Assembly: GCF_900104575.1 (NCBI RefSeq)
Contig: NZ_LT629731.1
Span: forward strand, 818,189 to 882,188
Length of the DNA stretch: 64,000 nucleotides
Direction of reading: 5' to 3'
From: Bacillus tuaregi
GTDB lineage: Bacteria; Bacillota; Bacilli; Bacillales; Cytobacillaceae
Part shown: positions 24,413 through 33,576 of the stretch, one piece after another
Numbering within the stretch: the stretch's first letter is position 1
Layout: every line of letters starts with the position of its first letter
Made by a program: the position numbers and the translations under genes
The notes under the pieces: generated by a model
Database searches by the model: none
Told to the model about the DNA's origin: nothing
The model's input: only the letters and a program-made list of their open reading frames with translations

Positions 24413-24799
24413 ATGAATCTTCAAAAAACATTAATGCATTCACTGGGGATAGAATTGAAGCAGATAGAAAAAGGGCGCGTTACAGCAACGATGCCTGTAG
24501 ATGACCGAACGCGCCAGCCATTTGGACTTCTGCATGGCGGGGCAAGTGTAGCGTTGGCTGAAACCGTTGCAAGTGTGGGTGGTTATGAATTCGTTGATAA
24601 AGAGAATGAGGCGGTAGTTGGACTCGAAATCAATGCCAATCATATTAAAGGAAAAAAGGACGGCATCGTTACGGCAGTCGGTGAGGTTATTCATAGTGGC
24701 AGAACGACAATGGTCTGGGAAGTGAAAATAACGGATGAACAAGACCAGCTAATCTGTATTTCCCGCTGTACACTTGCCGTTATTAAGATAAGAAAATAG
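24413..24799 (+). CDS. menI: Hotdog-fold thioesterase, DHNA-CoA thioesterase (MenI/YuxO)
   Basis: The 128-aa protein is a PaaI-type hotdog thioesterase. The active-site segment QPFGLLHGGASVALAETVAS and the core VGLEINANHIK match B. subtilis MenI (YuxO), which hydrolyses 1,4-dihydroxy-2-naphthoyl-CoA in menaquinone synthesis. The ATG follows AAAGGAGAACGTAC. In B. subtilis yuxO lies next to mrpG, exactly as here though convergent, which supports orthology. A symmetric hairpin separates it from mrpG. Confidence 0.88.
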   Translation: MNLQKTLMHSLGIELKQIEKGRVTATMPVDDRTRQPFGLLHGGASVALAETVASVGGYEFVDKENEAVVGLEINANHIKGKKDGIVTAVGEVIHSGRTTMVWEVKITDEQDQLICISRCTLAVIKIRK

Positions 24800-24801
24800 A
24801 G

Positions 24802-24845
24802 AAAAAAGAGGTGAGCACGAATGAGTTTGTGCCACCTCTTTTTAT
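24802..24845. terminator. Bidirectional terminator menI/mrpG
   Basis: AAAAAGAGGTG and CACCTCTTTTT arms, with an inner GCAC/GTGC pair, serve both convergent genes. Confidence 0.85.
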
Positions 24846-24847
24846 GA

Positions 24848-25198
24848 TTATAGCTGTTGCTTTTTTTCCGTTTTTAATTCATCCCTGACACTCTTTTCCC
24901 ATAATGGTACTCCTGAGTAGTAGGCCGCTCTGTTAATAAGGTGACCGGAAACAGGAGATGTAAGAAAGAGAAACACAATGGCAAGGAGAATTCTTGCATT
25001 AAAATGACCGACCTCAAGGTAATAATATAAAAAGGTTGCCAATAAAATAGCAGAGATTCCGAGCGTTGTTGCCTTTGAGGCAGCATGATTCCGCGTGTAC
25101 ACATCAGGAAGTCTTATTACGCCAAAAGCAGCTACTAAATTTAAAAATGCTCCAAGTATGATCAAAATAAAGATAATCACGTTAACGATTTCGTTCAT
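24848..25198 (-). CDS. mrpG: Mrp antiporter subunit G
   Basis: The 116-aa subunit has three membrane helices. The conserved segments FGVIRLPDVYTRNHAASKATTLG and FLFLTSPVSGHLINRAAYYSG identify MrpG (PhaG). It is the last gene of the seven-gene Mrp operon, whose products form one large Na+(K+)/H+ antiporter complex driven by the proton gradient. The start at 25198 follows GGGGGTTATC and overlaps the end of mrpF by 17 bp, indicating translational coupling. The upstream in-frame extension lies inside mrpF and is not used. Confidence 0.93.
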   Translation of the reverse strand: MNEIVNVIIFILIILGAFLNLVAAFGVIRLPDVYTRNHAASKATTLGISAILLATFLYYYLEVGHFNARILLAIVFLFLTSPVSGHLINRAAYYSGVPLWEKSVRDELKTEKKQQL

Positions 25199-25466
25199 TT
25201 TCGATGATAACCCCCTTTTCAAGATACTTTGAGAAGGCTACCGTTCCAATAAACGCAAGAATGGCAATTAATAATATAATATCAAGGAAAGCACTAGTTT
25301 TTAATAGAATCGATGTAAGGGCGACAATGGCGACAAGATTAATTCCAAGTGCATCAAGAGCAATTACTCGGTCCGGTGTTGTAGGCCCCTTAATGACGCG
25401 ATAGATTAACATGGCCATAGCGATAGCTATCATCAGGAGTGCTATGGATACAATTGTTTCCAGCAT
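25182..25466 (-). CDS. mrpF: Mrp antiporter subunit F
   Basis: The 94-aa protein has three hydrophobic helices and the conserved motif YRVIKGPTTPDRVIALDALGIN, with the Asp that is essential in this subunit, then LLIAILAFIGTVAFSKYLEKG. It belongs to the membrane arm of the Mrp complex. It overlaps the mrpE stop at the ATG (the last base of mrpE is the first of mrpF, TAATG type). Length is normal. Confidence 0.93.
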   Translation of the reverse strand: MLETIVSIALLMIAIAMAMLIYRVIKGPTTPDRVIALDALGINLVAIVALTSILLKTSAFLDIILLIAILAFIGTVAFSKYLEKGVIIENERNR

Positions 25467-25942
25467 TAACGGCTCACCTCCTGAATCAGTCTTTCAAATG
25501 AGTGTTTAATACTACTAATTGTTGCTTCTACATCAGGAACATCCATTGCATGAACATATAAAATTTTATTATCGTCAGATACCTTCATGACCAGCGTACC
25601 AGGTGTTAGTGTAATCATGCTCGAAAGCACTAAGATTTCCCAGTCCTTTGTCAGCTCTGTCGGCAGGGCAAATATGCCCGGCTGCATATCAAGCTTTGGC
25701 TTTAAAACAACCTTCAAAACGGCAAGATTAGATAGGACGATTTCCTTAAGCAGAACAAGAATTAAATGAATGACCGCAACGATACGTGCTCCATAGAACC
25801 GAGAGTTGAAGAAGCGTCTAAATACAAAAATGATGATAAAGCCGGTTAAGTAACCGGCAAATAATGATCCGGCATCATACGAGTTTTTTAAAAACATCCA
25901 AGTAAGTGCAAGAAAGAAATTTAATGCGATTTGAAATGCCAT
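25466..25942 (-). CDS. mrpE: Mrp antiporter subunit E
   Basis: The 158-aa protein has two or three N-terminal helices (MAFQIALNFFLALTWMFL) and a C-terminal cytosolic part with the family block STPGTLV-like SMITLTPGTLVMKVSDDNKILYVHAMD. MrpE is needed for assembly of the Mrp complex. The ATG at 25942 has AAAGGAGAGG at good spacing; the GTG two codons upstream overlaps that site and the mrpD stop, so it is not used. It is tightly coupled to mrpD and mrpF. Confidence 0.93.
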   Translation of the reverse strand: MAFQIALNFFLALTWMFLKNSYDAGSLFAGYLTGFIIIFVFRRFFNSRFYGARIVAVIHLILVLLKEIVLSNLAVLKVVLKPKLDMQPGIFALPTELTKDWEILVLSSMITLTPGTLVMKVSDDNKILYVHAMDVPDVEATISSIKHSFERLIQEVSR

Positions 25943-25944
25943 CC

Positions 25945-27429
25945 TCACCTCTCCTTTATTACAGCATCAATGTAGATGTCAGGATTTAATAGGGTTTCCG
26001 CAGCAATCGAGATATAAGACAGAACGGTCTCAGATCCTACCCCCATGACGATTGATAATACAACCAGTATGACTGGTGCAATTAAGAGTGTTTTCACCGG
26101 GACATTCTTTTCCCCTTCATATGAACGGGCTGAGCCCCAAAAGCCAGTAACAAAAATCTTCATCACGGAGAACAAAATGAGTAGGCTTGATAACAGGACA
26201 ATAACGGCACCCCAGAAAACGCCTTGGCCAAATCCACCTTGGATAATCAACAGCTTGCCGAAAAATCCACTTAACGGGGGAATCCCTGCCAGTGATGCAG
26301 CAGCAATAAAGAAAACCCAAGCAAGACCGGGATAGCGTTGAATTAACCCGCTGATCTTAGTTAAATTGCTTGTCCCTGTTATTGAAATCATAATCCCGAT
26401 GAGCAAGAATAAGGCTGCTTTGATCAACATATCATGGACTAGATAGTAAATACTACCTGTTATCGCAACGGGAGACATAACGGCAACGCCAAATAGAATC
26501 ACGCCAATTGCAGCAACAATATTGTAGATAATAATTTTTTTGATATCCTGATAGGCGATGGCGCCAATTACCCCTAATACGATGGTCAATAGCGCTAATA
26601 CACTGATGATTTGATGCGTAAAGCTTTGATCATGGTAAAAGAATAGGGTGTAGGTTCTCATAATAGAATAAACACCGACTTTTGTCAGCAGGGCACCAAA
26701 CAACGCCATTACAGGCGCAGGTGGTGCGTAATAGGAACCTGGCAGCCAGAAATATAATGGGAAAATAGCTCCCTTTAGGCCGAAGACAATTAAGAAAAGT
26801 ATCGCAATCACAGTAAGAATTCCGGTTTGTCCCATTTCGCTGATTCGGCTTGAAATATGGGCCATATTCAAGGAACCGATAATGGAATAAAGATACCCTA
26901 CTGTGATAACAAACAGAGCAGAAGAAATGACATTCACAAGAATGTATTTAATCGATTCTCTTAATTGAATGGCTGTTCCGCCCAGTACAAGCAGTACATA
27001 GGATGACATGAGCATCACTTCGAAAAAGACGAATAAATTAAAGATATCTCCTGTTGTGAAAGCACCATTAACCCCCACAATTAAAAATTGAACGACAGCA
27101 TAGTAATAAAATTTTTCTCTTTCTTTTCCAATTCCAAAAAAGGAATAGATGATACACGAGAATAAGATAATACTTGTGGTTAGTACAAGCAGAGCTGAAA
27201 GCATATCTGACACAAGTGTGATGCCAAAAGGGGCTTCCCAATTGCTGAGATTAAGGGTTTGAATTCCATCGGTACGAACTTTCTGGACTAATAATGCTGA
27301 AATAATGATGGTTCCAAATGAAGACAGAGCAGAAATCCAACGCTGAGCAGTAATATGCCGAGCAAGAAAGAGCAACAGGATTCCCGTCAGCAATGGAACG
27401 ATAATCGGTAATAGTAAAAAATTAATCAT
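25945..27429 (-). CDS. mrpD: Mrp antiporter subunit D
   Basis: The 494-aa protein is a proton-pumping NuoM/NuoN-type subunit with about 14 helices. Key charged residues are visible: the Glu in [22 protein letters not shown] (equivalent of Glu137) and Lys residues in [19 protein letters not shown] and [13 protein letters not shown]. It carries out the proton or cation translocation of the Mrp antiporter. It overlaps mrpC by 8 bp at its start and mrpE at its end. Confidence 0.95.
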   Translation of the reverse strand: MINFLLLPIIVPLLTGILLLFLARHITAQRWISALSSFGTIIISALLVQKVRTDGIQTLNLSNWEAPFGITLVSDMLSALLVLTTSIILFSCIIYSFFGIGKEREKFYYYAVVQFLIVGVNGAFTTGDIFNLFVFFEVMLMSSYVLLVLGGTAIQLRESIKYILVNVISSALFVITVGYLYSIIGSLNMAHISSRISEMGQTGILTVIAILFLIVFGLKGAIFPLYFWLPGSYYAPPAPVMALFGALLTKVGVYSIMRTYTLFFYHDQSFTHQIISVLALLTIVLGVIGAIAYQDIKKIIIYNIVAAIGVILFGVAVMSPVAITGSIYYLVHDMLIKAALFLLIGIMISITGTSNLTKISGLIQRYPGLAWVFFIAAASLAGIPPLSGFFGKLLIIQGGFGQGVFWGAVIVLLSSLLILFSVMKIFVTGFWGSARSYEGEKNVPVKTLLIAPVILVVLSIVMGVGSETVLSYISIAAETLLNPDIYIDAVIKER

Positions 27430-27763
27430 TTCCTTCTGTTCCTCTCAATCGTTCAGTATTATCTGTCCCAAGCTCTTGATAGGTGCGATAAGCAAGAACA
27501 AGGAAAAAGGCAGTAACGCCAAAGCTTATAACAATCGCCGTTAAGATCAGAGCCTGTGGAATTGGATCCGTATAAGAGGAAGCATTCTCGCCAAGGAGCG
27601 GTGCCGCTCCTCTTTTTAATCCTCCCATTGTTAGGAGCAGTAAATGGGCTCCATGGCTTAAAAGACCTGTTCCAACAATGATACGTAAGAGACTTTTAGA
27701 AAGCATTAAATAAGTGGCCGACATAAATAGTACGCCAATGACAACAGCCATTAAGATCTCCAT
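27422..27763 (-). CDS. mrpC: Mrp antiporter subunit C
   Basis: The 113-aa subunit has three helices and is homologous to NuoK. Conserved parts are [23 protein letters not shown] and [23 protein letters not shown]. It forms part of the ion path of the complex. It overlaps mrpB by one base (ATG/TAA junction) and mrpD by 8 bp, so translation of the series is coupled. Confidence 0.94.
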   Translation of the reverse strand: MEILMAVVIGVLFMSATYLMLSKSLLRIIVGTGLLSHGAHLLLLTMGGLKRGAAPLLGENASSYTDPIPQALILTAIVISFGVTAFFLVLAYRTYQELGTDNTERLRGTEGND

Positions 27764-28191
27764 TATTCATCCTCCCCTATCGTTTGAATAATGGTCATTG
27801 TCACACCGATAACAACCAAGTAAACGCCTAAATCAAAGAGTGTTGCCGTATGGAGTGAAGTATCACCTAAAATCGGCAAATCAATATGACCGAATGCATG
27901 CGTTAAAAATGGAACATTAAAGAATATCGCTCCTGCCGCCGTTCCAACAGCAAATAACAAACCAACGGCTATCATGATTTTATAATCAATCGGAAGAATC
28001 TTCGCCACGGTTTTCTTATCATAAGCAATCAATAGTAAAACAAGGGCACCAGATGTCATAAGACCGCCAATAAAGCCCCCGCCCGGTTCATAGTGACCAG
28101 CGAAGAAGGAATGAACCGAAAATAGGATAATGATAAACAGAACGACTTTTGTACAGGTCTGTAAAATAATATCATTTTCTTTTGTTTTCAT
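27763..28191 (-). CDS. mrpB: Mrp antiporter subunit B
   Basis: The 142-aa membrane protein contains [33 protein letters not shown], the MrpB signature, and a C-terminal [20 protein letters not shown] helix. It has four helices. It works with the C-terminal domain of MrpA. The start overlaps the mrpA stop by 4 bp (ATGA). Confidence 0.95.
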   Translation of the reverse strand: MKTKENDIILQTCTKVVLFIIILFSVHSFFAGHYEPGGGFIGGLMTSGALVLLLIAYDKKTVAKILPIDYKIMIAVGLLFAVGTAAGAIFFNVPFLTHAFGHIDLPILGDTSLHTATLFDLGVYLVVIGVTMTIIQTIGEDE

Positions 28192-30614
28192 GATTCTTTC
28201 CTCCCCGACAGGCGAAGCTTAATCATCGAGAATATACCAATGGCAGCGATAGCTAACACCGTAATTTCAAACATAGTATCAAAGCCCCGGAAATCAACAA
28301 GGATGACGTTAACCATATTTTTCCCTGCCGCTTCCGTATAAGTGTTCTCAACATAATACTGGGCAATCGAATCAAATACTTTATTGCTGTGTGCTGAGAT
28401 AGCTATAAGCGTAACAACCAATCCTACCCCAATCGATATAATCGCATTGGTTAACTTAAAGCGCATTCGTTCTTCATTGCGTTTTTTCGGCAGATGATAG
28501 AAGCAAAGCAGGAATAAAGCAACGGAAACCGTTTCGATCACGAGCTGTGTTAAGGCTAGGTCCGGAGCACGGAATAAAACATAAAAAAGTGAAACCGTGT
28601 AACCGACAGCTCCTAATAGAATAATCGAGGTCATTCGGGATTTTGAGAATAGAACGGCAATACAGCTGATCACAATTAACAAAGCCAGAATGATTTCCCA
28701 AATTCCAATAGTCCCGAGGTTACTGGTATCTAACGTAAAAGCATTTTTCAAACCCATTGTCGAAAGTAATAGGACAATGAAAAACGTAAAAATATAAAGC
28801 AGGTAGGTTCGGATGGAACCATTCATGTAAAAATCGGTAAACGAGCGTGATAAGCTTTGCGAATGATTTAATAACCCATTGTATACATGATTGATAGTTA
28901 ATTTCTCTGGAAAAATGCGATATATTCCCATCCATTTTTCCCTTGTTAAAAACATTATCGTTCCCAAAAGGATAACGCCTATTGTCATATAGAGCTCGAT
29001 CGTAAACCCGTGCCAGGCAGCGATATGGACATGAAAGGTTTCTGTCCCAGTCAGAAGACTCGGTAGTATCGAGGCCATTGCCGGAGCAATAAGAGTATCG
29101 GCCAATAGATTTGGAAAGAAGAATATAATGATCACAAGAGATACTAATATAATCGGTGAAATCAGCATACCCATTGGTGCTTCATGTGGTTTCTTTTCCA
29201 GTTTTTCAGGCTGATATTTTCCAGTAAACGTTTTGAAAACGAGAATCATGCTGTAGATAAAGGTGAAGATACTAGCAATCCAGGCGATAATTGGGAACAG
29301 AATTCCCAATGTTTCCAGATTGAATAGTCCTGCTTCTTGAATTCGAACCATTCCAGTAAAAAACATTTCCTTACTTAAGAATCCGTTGAACGGCGGCAGA
29401 CCTGCCATTGAAAAGGCTCCAATAATGGAAACCGTAAAGGTAATCGGCATGAAGGTCATTAAACCGCCAAGATTACGAATATCACGTGTTCCTGTCTCAT
29501 GGTCGACAATCCCAACAACCATGAAAAGACTGCCTTTAAACGTGGCATGGTTGATAAGATGAAAGATAGCAGCGGTTGTAGCAACCGTAAAGTAGCTGTC
29601 ATGGATTCCTTCGAAATGTAGTGCAGCTGCTCCCACTCCAAGTAAGGACATAATCATCCCCAGCTGACTGACTGTTGAATAGGCAAGAATCCCTTTTAAA
29701 TCAATTTGCTTGACTGCATTAAAGGATCCCCAGAACAGAGTGAACAAACCGATTCCAGATACAAGCCAGAACCAGACAGAGCTCTCACCAAAGAATGGTG
29801 TAAATCTAGCGACTAAATAAATACCTGCCTTAACCATTGTCGCTGAATGTAAATAGGCACTGACAGGTGTTGGTGCTTCCATTGCGTCAGGCAGCCAAAT
29901 ATGAAATGGAAACTGCGCGGATTTGGTAAAAGCACCAAGAAGGATAAAGATGAGAGCAGGGATAAATAAGCTGTTATGGAAGAATGAATCCGCTCCCATA
30001 TTCATTATTTCAGAAATGCTAAATGTACCTGTCATCAGATACAGGAGGATGATACCTCCGAGCATGCATAACCCGCCAAAGACCGTAATCAGCATTGATT
30101 TTTGTGCGCCATAGCGTGACTTTTCTCTGTTGTACCAATAGCCGATTAACAGGAAGGACGAAAAGCTCGTCAGTTCCCAGAACATATAAAGGACAATTAG
30201 ATTGTCAGATAAGACAACGCCCAACATCGCGCCCATGAACATTAATAAATAAACATAGAAGGTATTCAGCTGTTCCTTGTTCTTTCCTAGATAGTAAATA
30301 GAATAGAGGACAACTAGTGCCCCGATACCTGTAATGAGAAGGGCGAATAACAACCCAAGTCCATCCACTCTCGCGGCAAAATCAATTCCTAAAGAAGGAA
30401 TCCAAGAAAGCGTTTGAGCTGCAAATTGGTTTCCGCTTGTGATAGGGATATAGGTAAGAAAGTAACTAAATAATATCACCGGGAGCGGTAACACAAACCA
30501 GCCGGTATGTATAGGCCGAAAGTATTTATAGAAGATTGGCACGAATACGGCTAGCAGTAATGGTGACAAGATGGCCAAAAGTAATAATGACAAGTCAAAG
30601 CCTCCTTTAAACAA
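28188..30614 (-). CDS. mrpA: Mrp antiporter subunit A
   Basis: The 808-aa subunit is the largest of the complex. The N-terminal NuoL-like domain contains the conserved Glu in LIVLYMFWELTSFSSFLLIGYW (Glu140 type) and the lysine/histidine block FPFHIWLPDAMEAPTPVSAYLHSATMVKAG. A C-terminal extension resembles MrpB/NuoJ (FRAPDLALTQLVIETVSVALFLL). It is essential for Na+ export and alkaline pH tolerance. It starts the operon mrpABCDEFG; upstream sequence (30615-30848) is A/T-rich with no gene. Length is normal. Confidence 0.95.
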   Translation of the reverse strand: MFKGGFDLSLLLLAILSPLLLAVFVPIFYKYFRPIHTGWFVLPLPVILFSYFLTYIPITSGNQFAAQTLSWIPSLGIDFAARVDGLGLLFALLITGIGALVVLYSIYYLGKNKEQLNTFYVYLLMFMGAMLGVVLSDNLIVLYMFWELTSFSSFLLIGYWYNREKSRYGAQKSMLITVFGGLCMLGGIILLYLMTGTFSISEIMNMGADSFFHNSLFIPALIFILLGAFTKSAQFPFHIWLPDAMEAPTPVSAYLHSATMVKAGIYLVARFTPFFGESSVWFWLVSGIGLFTLFWGSFNAVKQIDLKGILAYSTVSQLGMIMSLLGVGAAALHFEGIHDSYFTVATTAAIFHLINHATFKGSLFMVVGIVDHETGTRDIRNLGGLMTFMPITFTVSIIGAFSMAGLPPFNGFLSKEMFFTGMVRIQEAGLFNLETLGILFPIIAWIASIFTFIYSMILVFKTFTGKYQPEKLEKKPHEAPMGMLISPIILVSLVIIIFFFPNLLADTLIAPAMASILPSLLTGTETFHVHIAAWHGFTIELYMTIGVILLGTIMFLTREKWMGIYRIFPEKLTINHVYNGLLNHSQSLSRSFTDFYMNGSIRTYLLYIFTFFIVLLLSTMGLKNAFTLDTSNLGTIGIWEIILALLIVISCIAVLFSKSRMTSIILLGAVGYTVSLFYVLFRAPDLALTQLVIETVSVALFLLCFYHLPKKRNEERMRFKLTNAIISIGVGLVVTLIAISAHSNKVFDSIAQYYVENTYTEAAGKNMVNVILVDFRGFDTMFEITVLAIAAIGIFSMIKLRLSGRKES

Positions 30615-30872
30615 AATTTATTCTATTGATTTAGATTGAAAATGAATAGCTAATCAATCATTATCAACTTCAGAAAAGATTATATCGTAAAATAAATTCC
30701 TTTGCATTTAATCAACTAGCGTGCTAAGTGAGTTTTCCGCTTTGATATTAAATAGGTAGAAACATATATATTTTGTGTAAAAAAAATTTTTTTATGTTGT
30801 TCATTTTTTACTGACCAATTGCGAGTATAAAATGGGTCTTTCCTTGCCATGCTAATAATGGTGGTGAGTGAG
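30615..30872. other. Divergent region mrpA / small ORF
   Basis: A/T-rich DNA without a gene. On the minus strand a TATAAT box (complement of 30687-30692) could belong to the mrp promoter, but its -35 box is weak. Confidence 0.3.
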
Positions 30873-31088
30873 ATGATGAAAAAAGTGGCTGCTGCAATGG
30901 GGATTTTTGTTTTGTTATTTTCAGGGGCTTGGGTACTAAATCAAAAAAGCCATCAGGCGTCAGATTCTAGCTATGTGGAAAATCAGCCGGGAATCATGAA
31001 TGTAACTCATACAAACCAACTGGAAAATCGACTTGTGGAACCCTTTATTAAGTTTTATCCGCGTGAATATGTTCGGATTGAGGACTGA
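30873..31088 (+). CDS. Small secreted or membrane-anchored hypothetical protein
   Basis: The product is 71-72 aa: an N-terminal hydrophobic signal or anchor (KKVAAAMGIFVLLFSGAWVL) followed by a polar tail ending YPREYVRIED. I do not recognise a family. The double ATG at 30873/30876 follows GGTGGTGAG. The lack of a lipobox cysteine or clear cleavage site leaves open whether it is released. A hairpin (GACTGACT/AGTCAGTC, 31083-31106) follows. It is alone, divergent from mrpA. Confidence 0.6.
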   Translation: MMKKVAAAMGIFVLLFSGAWVLNQKSHQASDSSYVENQPGIMNVTHTNQLENRLVEPFIKFYPREYVRIED

Positions 31089-31112
31089 CTTCGTTTGGAG
31101 TCAGTCTTAATT
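31083..31112 (+). terminator. Terminator after the small membrane gene
   Basis: GACTGACT / AGTCAGTC arms around TCGTTTGG are followed by TTAATTTT; the gene's stop lies in the 5' arm. Confidence 0.65.
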
Positions 31113-31117
31113 TTGAT

Positions 31118-31188
31118 TTCATTCAGAGAAGTTAAAGGGAATTTATCGAGCTCAGGTCATCCGGACGCAAATTCGACGGGCGAATTTG
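31118..31188 (+). repeat. Structured intergenic repeat, truncated copy D
   Basis: This 71-bp remnant keeps the 5' motif TTCATTCAG, a short bridge, and the 3' terminus GAGCTCAGG-CATCCGGACGC with the AAATTCGACGGGCGAATTT hairpin. About 115 bp of the middle are missing relative to copies A-C. It lies 139 nt upstream of kapD in sense orientation. Confidence 0.75.
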
Positions 31189-31327
31189 GTCTATATGTTT
31201 GGCACTATTTGGCAAATTAATTGAATAGAAGACTAAAAATGCTCCTTTATTTATGGTATAATAAGAGAATAATTGGATTGAAGGGACTATTTATCACTCT
31301 ATTATGAGAAATAAAGGTGGTGGAGGG

Positions 31328-31948
31328 ATGGCAGAAGATCAGCAATATCTGTTTATAGATTTTGAGTTTACCATGCCAGAAAAAGGGCGAAGGACAAGGG
31401 GATTTTATCCGGAAATAATCGAGGCCGGAATTGTGGCGGTTGTGGATAATCAAATCCTCGAAAAGTATTCTACCTATGTAACTCCAGTTCGTTTTCCGAT
31501 TCTATCAGGTCATTGTAAATCATTTCTTCAAATTCAACAGGATCAGGTTGATCAAGGAATCACCTTTATTGAGCTTGTTAATAAATTTACACAACTATCA
31601 CAGGGCTATAAGAATACGGTTGTCACCTGGGGCAATATGGATATGAGGGTATTAAGGCAAAATTGTGAGCAGGCTGCCGTACCATTTCCATTCAGAGCTA
31701 AGGAAGTAGACCTTTCTATGGAATATAAACGCTTTTTTGGTGATCAAAACCAAACAGGGCTTTGGAAGGCAGTACAGGAATATGGAAAAGATGGCGTCGG
31801 GAAACACCACCGTGCTCTCGATGATGCACTAACAACCTATCATATTTTTAATTTGGTAGAAAAAGATAAAAGCTATCTTCATAATCCAGAGCCAACCACG
31901 ATTGGCGACCGCATTGACTTAGCACATATACTTAATAAATTTGCCTAA
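31328..31948 (+). CDS. kapD: KapD, DEDD 3'-5' exonuclease family sporulation inhibitor
   Basis: The 206-aa protein is a DnaQ-like 3'-5' exonuclease domain. ExoI is FIDFEFTMPEKGRRTRGFYPEIIEAGIV (Asp and Glu ligands), ExoII lies in TVVTWGNMDMRVLRQ, and ExoIII in KHHRALDDALTTYHIF (His and Asp). It corresponds to B. subtilis KapD, an inhibitor of the KinA phosphorelay pathway to sporulation. The ATG at 31328 follows AAGGTGG/TGGAGGG. KapB lies convergent downstream, as expected for the kap locus, separated by a terminator. Confidence 0.9.
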   Translation: MAEDQQYLFIDFEFTMPEKGRRTRGFYPEIIEAGIVAVVDNQILEKYSTYVTPVRFPILSGHCKSFLQIQQDQVDQGITFIELVNKFTQLSQGYKNTVVTWGNMDMRVLRQNCEQAAVPFPFRAKEVDLSMEYKRFFGDQNQTGLWKAVQEYGKDGVGKHHRALDDALTTYHIFNLVEKDKSYLHNPEPTTIGDRIDLAHILNKFA

Positions 31949-31984
31949 AAGGCCAAATCACGTAAATGATTTGGCCTTTTGTTT
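31949..31984 (+). terminator. Terminator after kapD
   Basis: AAGGCCAAATCA / TGATTTGGCCTT arms are followed by TTGTTTTT. Confidence 0.85.
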
Positions 31985-32006
31985 TTATCAAAGGAATTAC
32001 TCCTGC

Positions 32007-32387
32007 TTAACCAAAATAATCCTGCTCTAATTGATTGATATTGTTCAAGCTTTGCTGTGCCCAGTCCGATGAATCGCTTTTTAGTTCTTCCTTCAGTACT
32101 TGAATAGCTGCCTTTAATGATCCCTCATAATCTGGTACCTCTTCATGGAAGACTTTAACCATTTTTTTCGGCACATTGGTTTGTTCTCGGAATGCAAGTG
32201 CACGTCTTTCATGAAAAAATGGTACAGCGGCATCCTTAGGGTGATGTAAATCTCCCTGCATTGGGTGCTTAATCACTGCAAGTATTTTGACTAGATAATG
32301 TTCAGGGCGGATATCGGTCACTTCTCCTATATATTTCCCTGTTTTATAAATGGCGGTCACTGTATCTCCAACTTTTAAGGTATCCAA
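32007..32387 (-). CDS. kapB: KapB, kinase-associated protein
   Basis: The 126-aa protein matches kinase-associated protein B. It begins with a small beta-barrel-like segment (LKVGDTVTAIYKTGKYIGEVTDI) followed by KHPMQGDLHHPKDA, which is typical of KapB, and an acidic helical C-terminus. In B. subtilis KapB is needed for KinB-dependent initiation of sporulation. No kinB is adjacent in this window. No signal peptide is visible. The assignment rests on recognised family segments and on kapD being next to it. Confidence 0.85.
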   Translation of the reverse strand: MDTLKVGDTVTAIYKTGKYIGEVTDIRPEHYLVKILAVIKHPMQGDLHHPKDAAVPFFHERRALAFREQTNVPKKMVKVFHEEVPDYEGSLKAAIQVLKEELKSDSSDWAQQSLNNINQLEQDYFG

Positions 32388-32572
32388 CTCTCTCTAAACC
32401 TCCTGATAGAATAATTGTGTGTGCTTCATATCTGCTTATTATGACGTACGAAAGCAGAAAAACAAAATAATAAGTTGTGCATATCCAGAGATACTAGTCG
32501 GAAAATTAGAAGGATTTGAAAAAAACTGTTATAATTGGCTAGTAAATGGCTGATTAGAAAGGACTAGTGCAG

Positions 32573-32776
32573 ATGAATTTATCATTTATTATAGGATTAT
32601 TTTTATATTTTCCGGAAGACAAATCGGAGTATATTCCAGCACTTATACAATTAATAATCTTTTCATTGCTTGCCTTTTTCGCCGTAAGGCTTTTTGTTAA
32701 GCTATCCAAAAGGGAAGAGAATCAAGCAAAAGAATTAGAAGAACGATTGCAGGCTAAGCAGGAGGAGAAGAGCTAA
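32573..32776 (+). CDS. Small single-pass membrane protein
   Basis: The 67-aa protein has a hydrophobic N-terminal stretch, then a clear helix (residues about 22-42, ALIQLIIFSLLAFFAVRLFV) and a highly charged coiled-coil-like tail (KREENQAKELEERLQAKQEE). I do not recognise a named family. Small proteins of this shape in Bacillus are often uncharacterised membrane anchors. The ATG at 32573 has AAGGAC 8 nt upstream. It precedes the SOD-like gene and might be transcribed with it, though a hairpin lies between them. Confidence 0.6.
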   Translation: MNLSFIIGLFLYFPEDKSEYIPALIQLIIFSLLAFFAVRLFVKLSKREENQAKELEERLQAKQEEKS

Positions 32777-32809
32777 AGCTGTTCTGTTATAAACCGTATA
32801 ACTTCCGGC

Positions 32810-32849
32810 TCCTTCGTCAAGACTGAATACAAAATGTCTTGACGGAGGA
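32810..32849 (+). promoter_or_regulatory. Hairpin that sequesters the SOD ribosome-binding site
   Basis: TCCTTCGTCAAGAC (32810-32823) pairs with GTCTTGACGGAGGA (32836-32849) over 14 bp with a single G-U pair and a 12-nt loop. The 3' arm contains the GGAGG Shine-Dalgarno of the gene starting at 32859, so the structure can block translation. Confidence 0.65.
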
Positions 32850-32858
32850 TTTGTATTT

Positions 32859-33374
32859 ATGAAAAGAAACGGGATTTGGATATTACTCTTATGGTTGATG
32901 GTCGGATGTGCAGAACAACAAATTACCAATATGGATGTAGAGATGCATAATGGTTCCGGTGACTCACTTGGAATAGTAAAGCTTGAGGAGCAATCAAGCG
33001 GTGTCAAGCTTAGTGTTGACTTAGAAGGGCTGCCTCCAGGAGAACATGCGATTCATATCCATGAGAAAGGAACCTGTAAAGGACCTGATTTCAAATCAGC
33101 AGGAGGACATTATAACCCGGAGGAAAAGGAGCATGGGCTGTTGCATCCAAAAGGAGCACATGCGGGTGACTTGCCTAATCTCATTGTACAGGATGATGGT
33201 ACCGTTAAAGCAGAACTAATGGCCCCTAATGTCACCTTCAAGGAAGGAAAGACAACCTTATTAACGAAGGAAGGTCTTACGATTGTTATTCATAATGAAA
33301 AGGATGATGGAATGTCACAGCCTGCTGGTAATGCCGGTGATCGAGTTGCCTGCGGCGAAATTTCGAAAAAATAG
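32859..33374 (+). CDS. Cu/Zn superoxide dismutase-family lipoprotein
   Basis: The 171-aa protein has a lipoprotein signal peptide with Cys17 (WLMVG-C), so it is surface-anchored. The SodC fold carries a full ligand set by position. Copper ligands are His66, His68, His84 and His145; zinc ligands are His84, His92, His101 and Asp104. Cys73 and Cys165 can form the conserved disulfide and Arg162 is the guiding arginine. It is the relative of B. subtilis YojM, which is known to lack two copper ligands; here none is missing. It would detoxify superoxide outside the membrane. A terminator follows. Confidence 0.9.
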   Translation: MKRNGIWILLLWLMVGCAEQQITNMDVEMHNGSGDSLGIVKLEEQSSGVKLSVDLEGLPPGEHAIHIHEKGTCKGPDFKSAGGHYNPEEKEHGLLHPKGAHAGDLPNLIVQDDGTVKAELMAPNVTFKEGKTTLLTKEGLTIVIHNEKDDGMSQPAGNAGDRVACGEISKK

Positions 33375-33381
33375 TATCGTG

Positions 33382-33411
33382 GAAGCAGTGATAAACACTG
33401 CTTCTTTTTAT
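33382..33411 (+). terminator. Terminator after the SOD-like gene
   Basis: GAAGCAGTG / CACTGCTTC arms with a 5-nt loop and T5. Confidence 0.88.
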
Positions 33412-33576
33412 GGATAAAAATATAGATTATGATACTGAATTCCTGGTCTTATTATAAAAAAAAGAGATTAGTCCTAAAAACGCCTGCGATATTTTTTTGA
33501 TTTTGCATAAAATAACAGTAAAAATTCGAGAAATTTTGCTATAATGTAACTATTTAAAATACTTGGAGGTCTTTCC

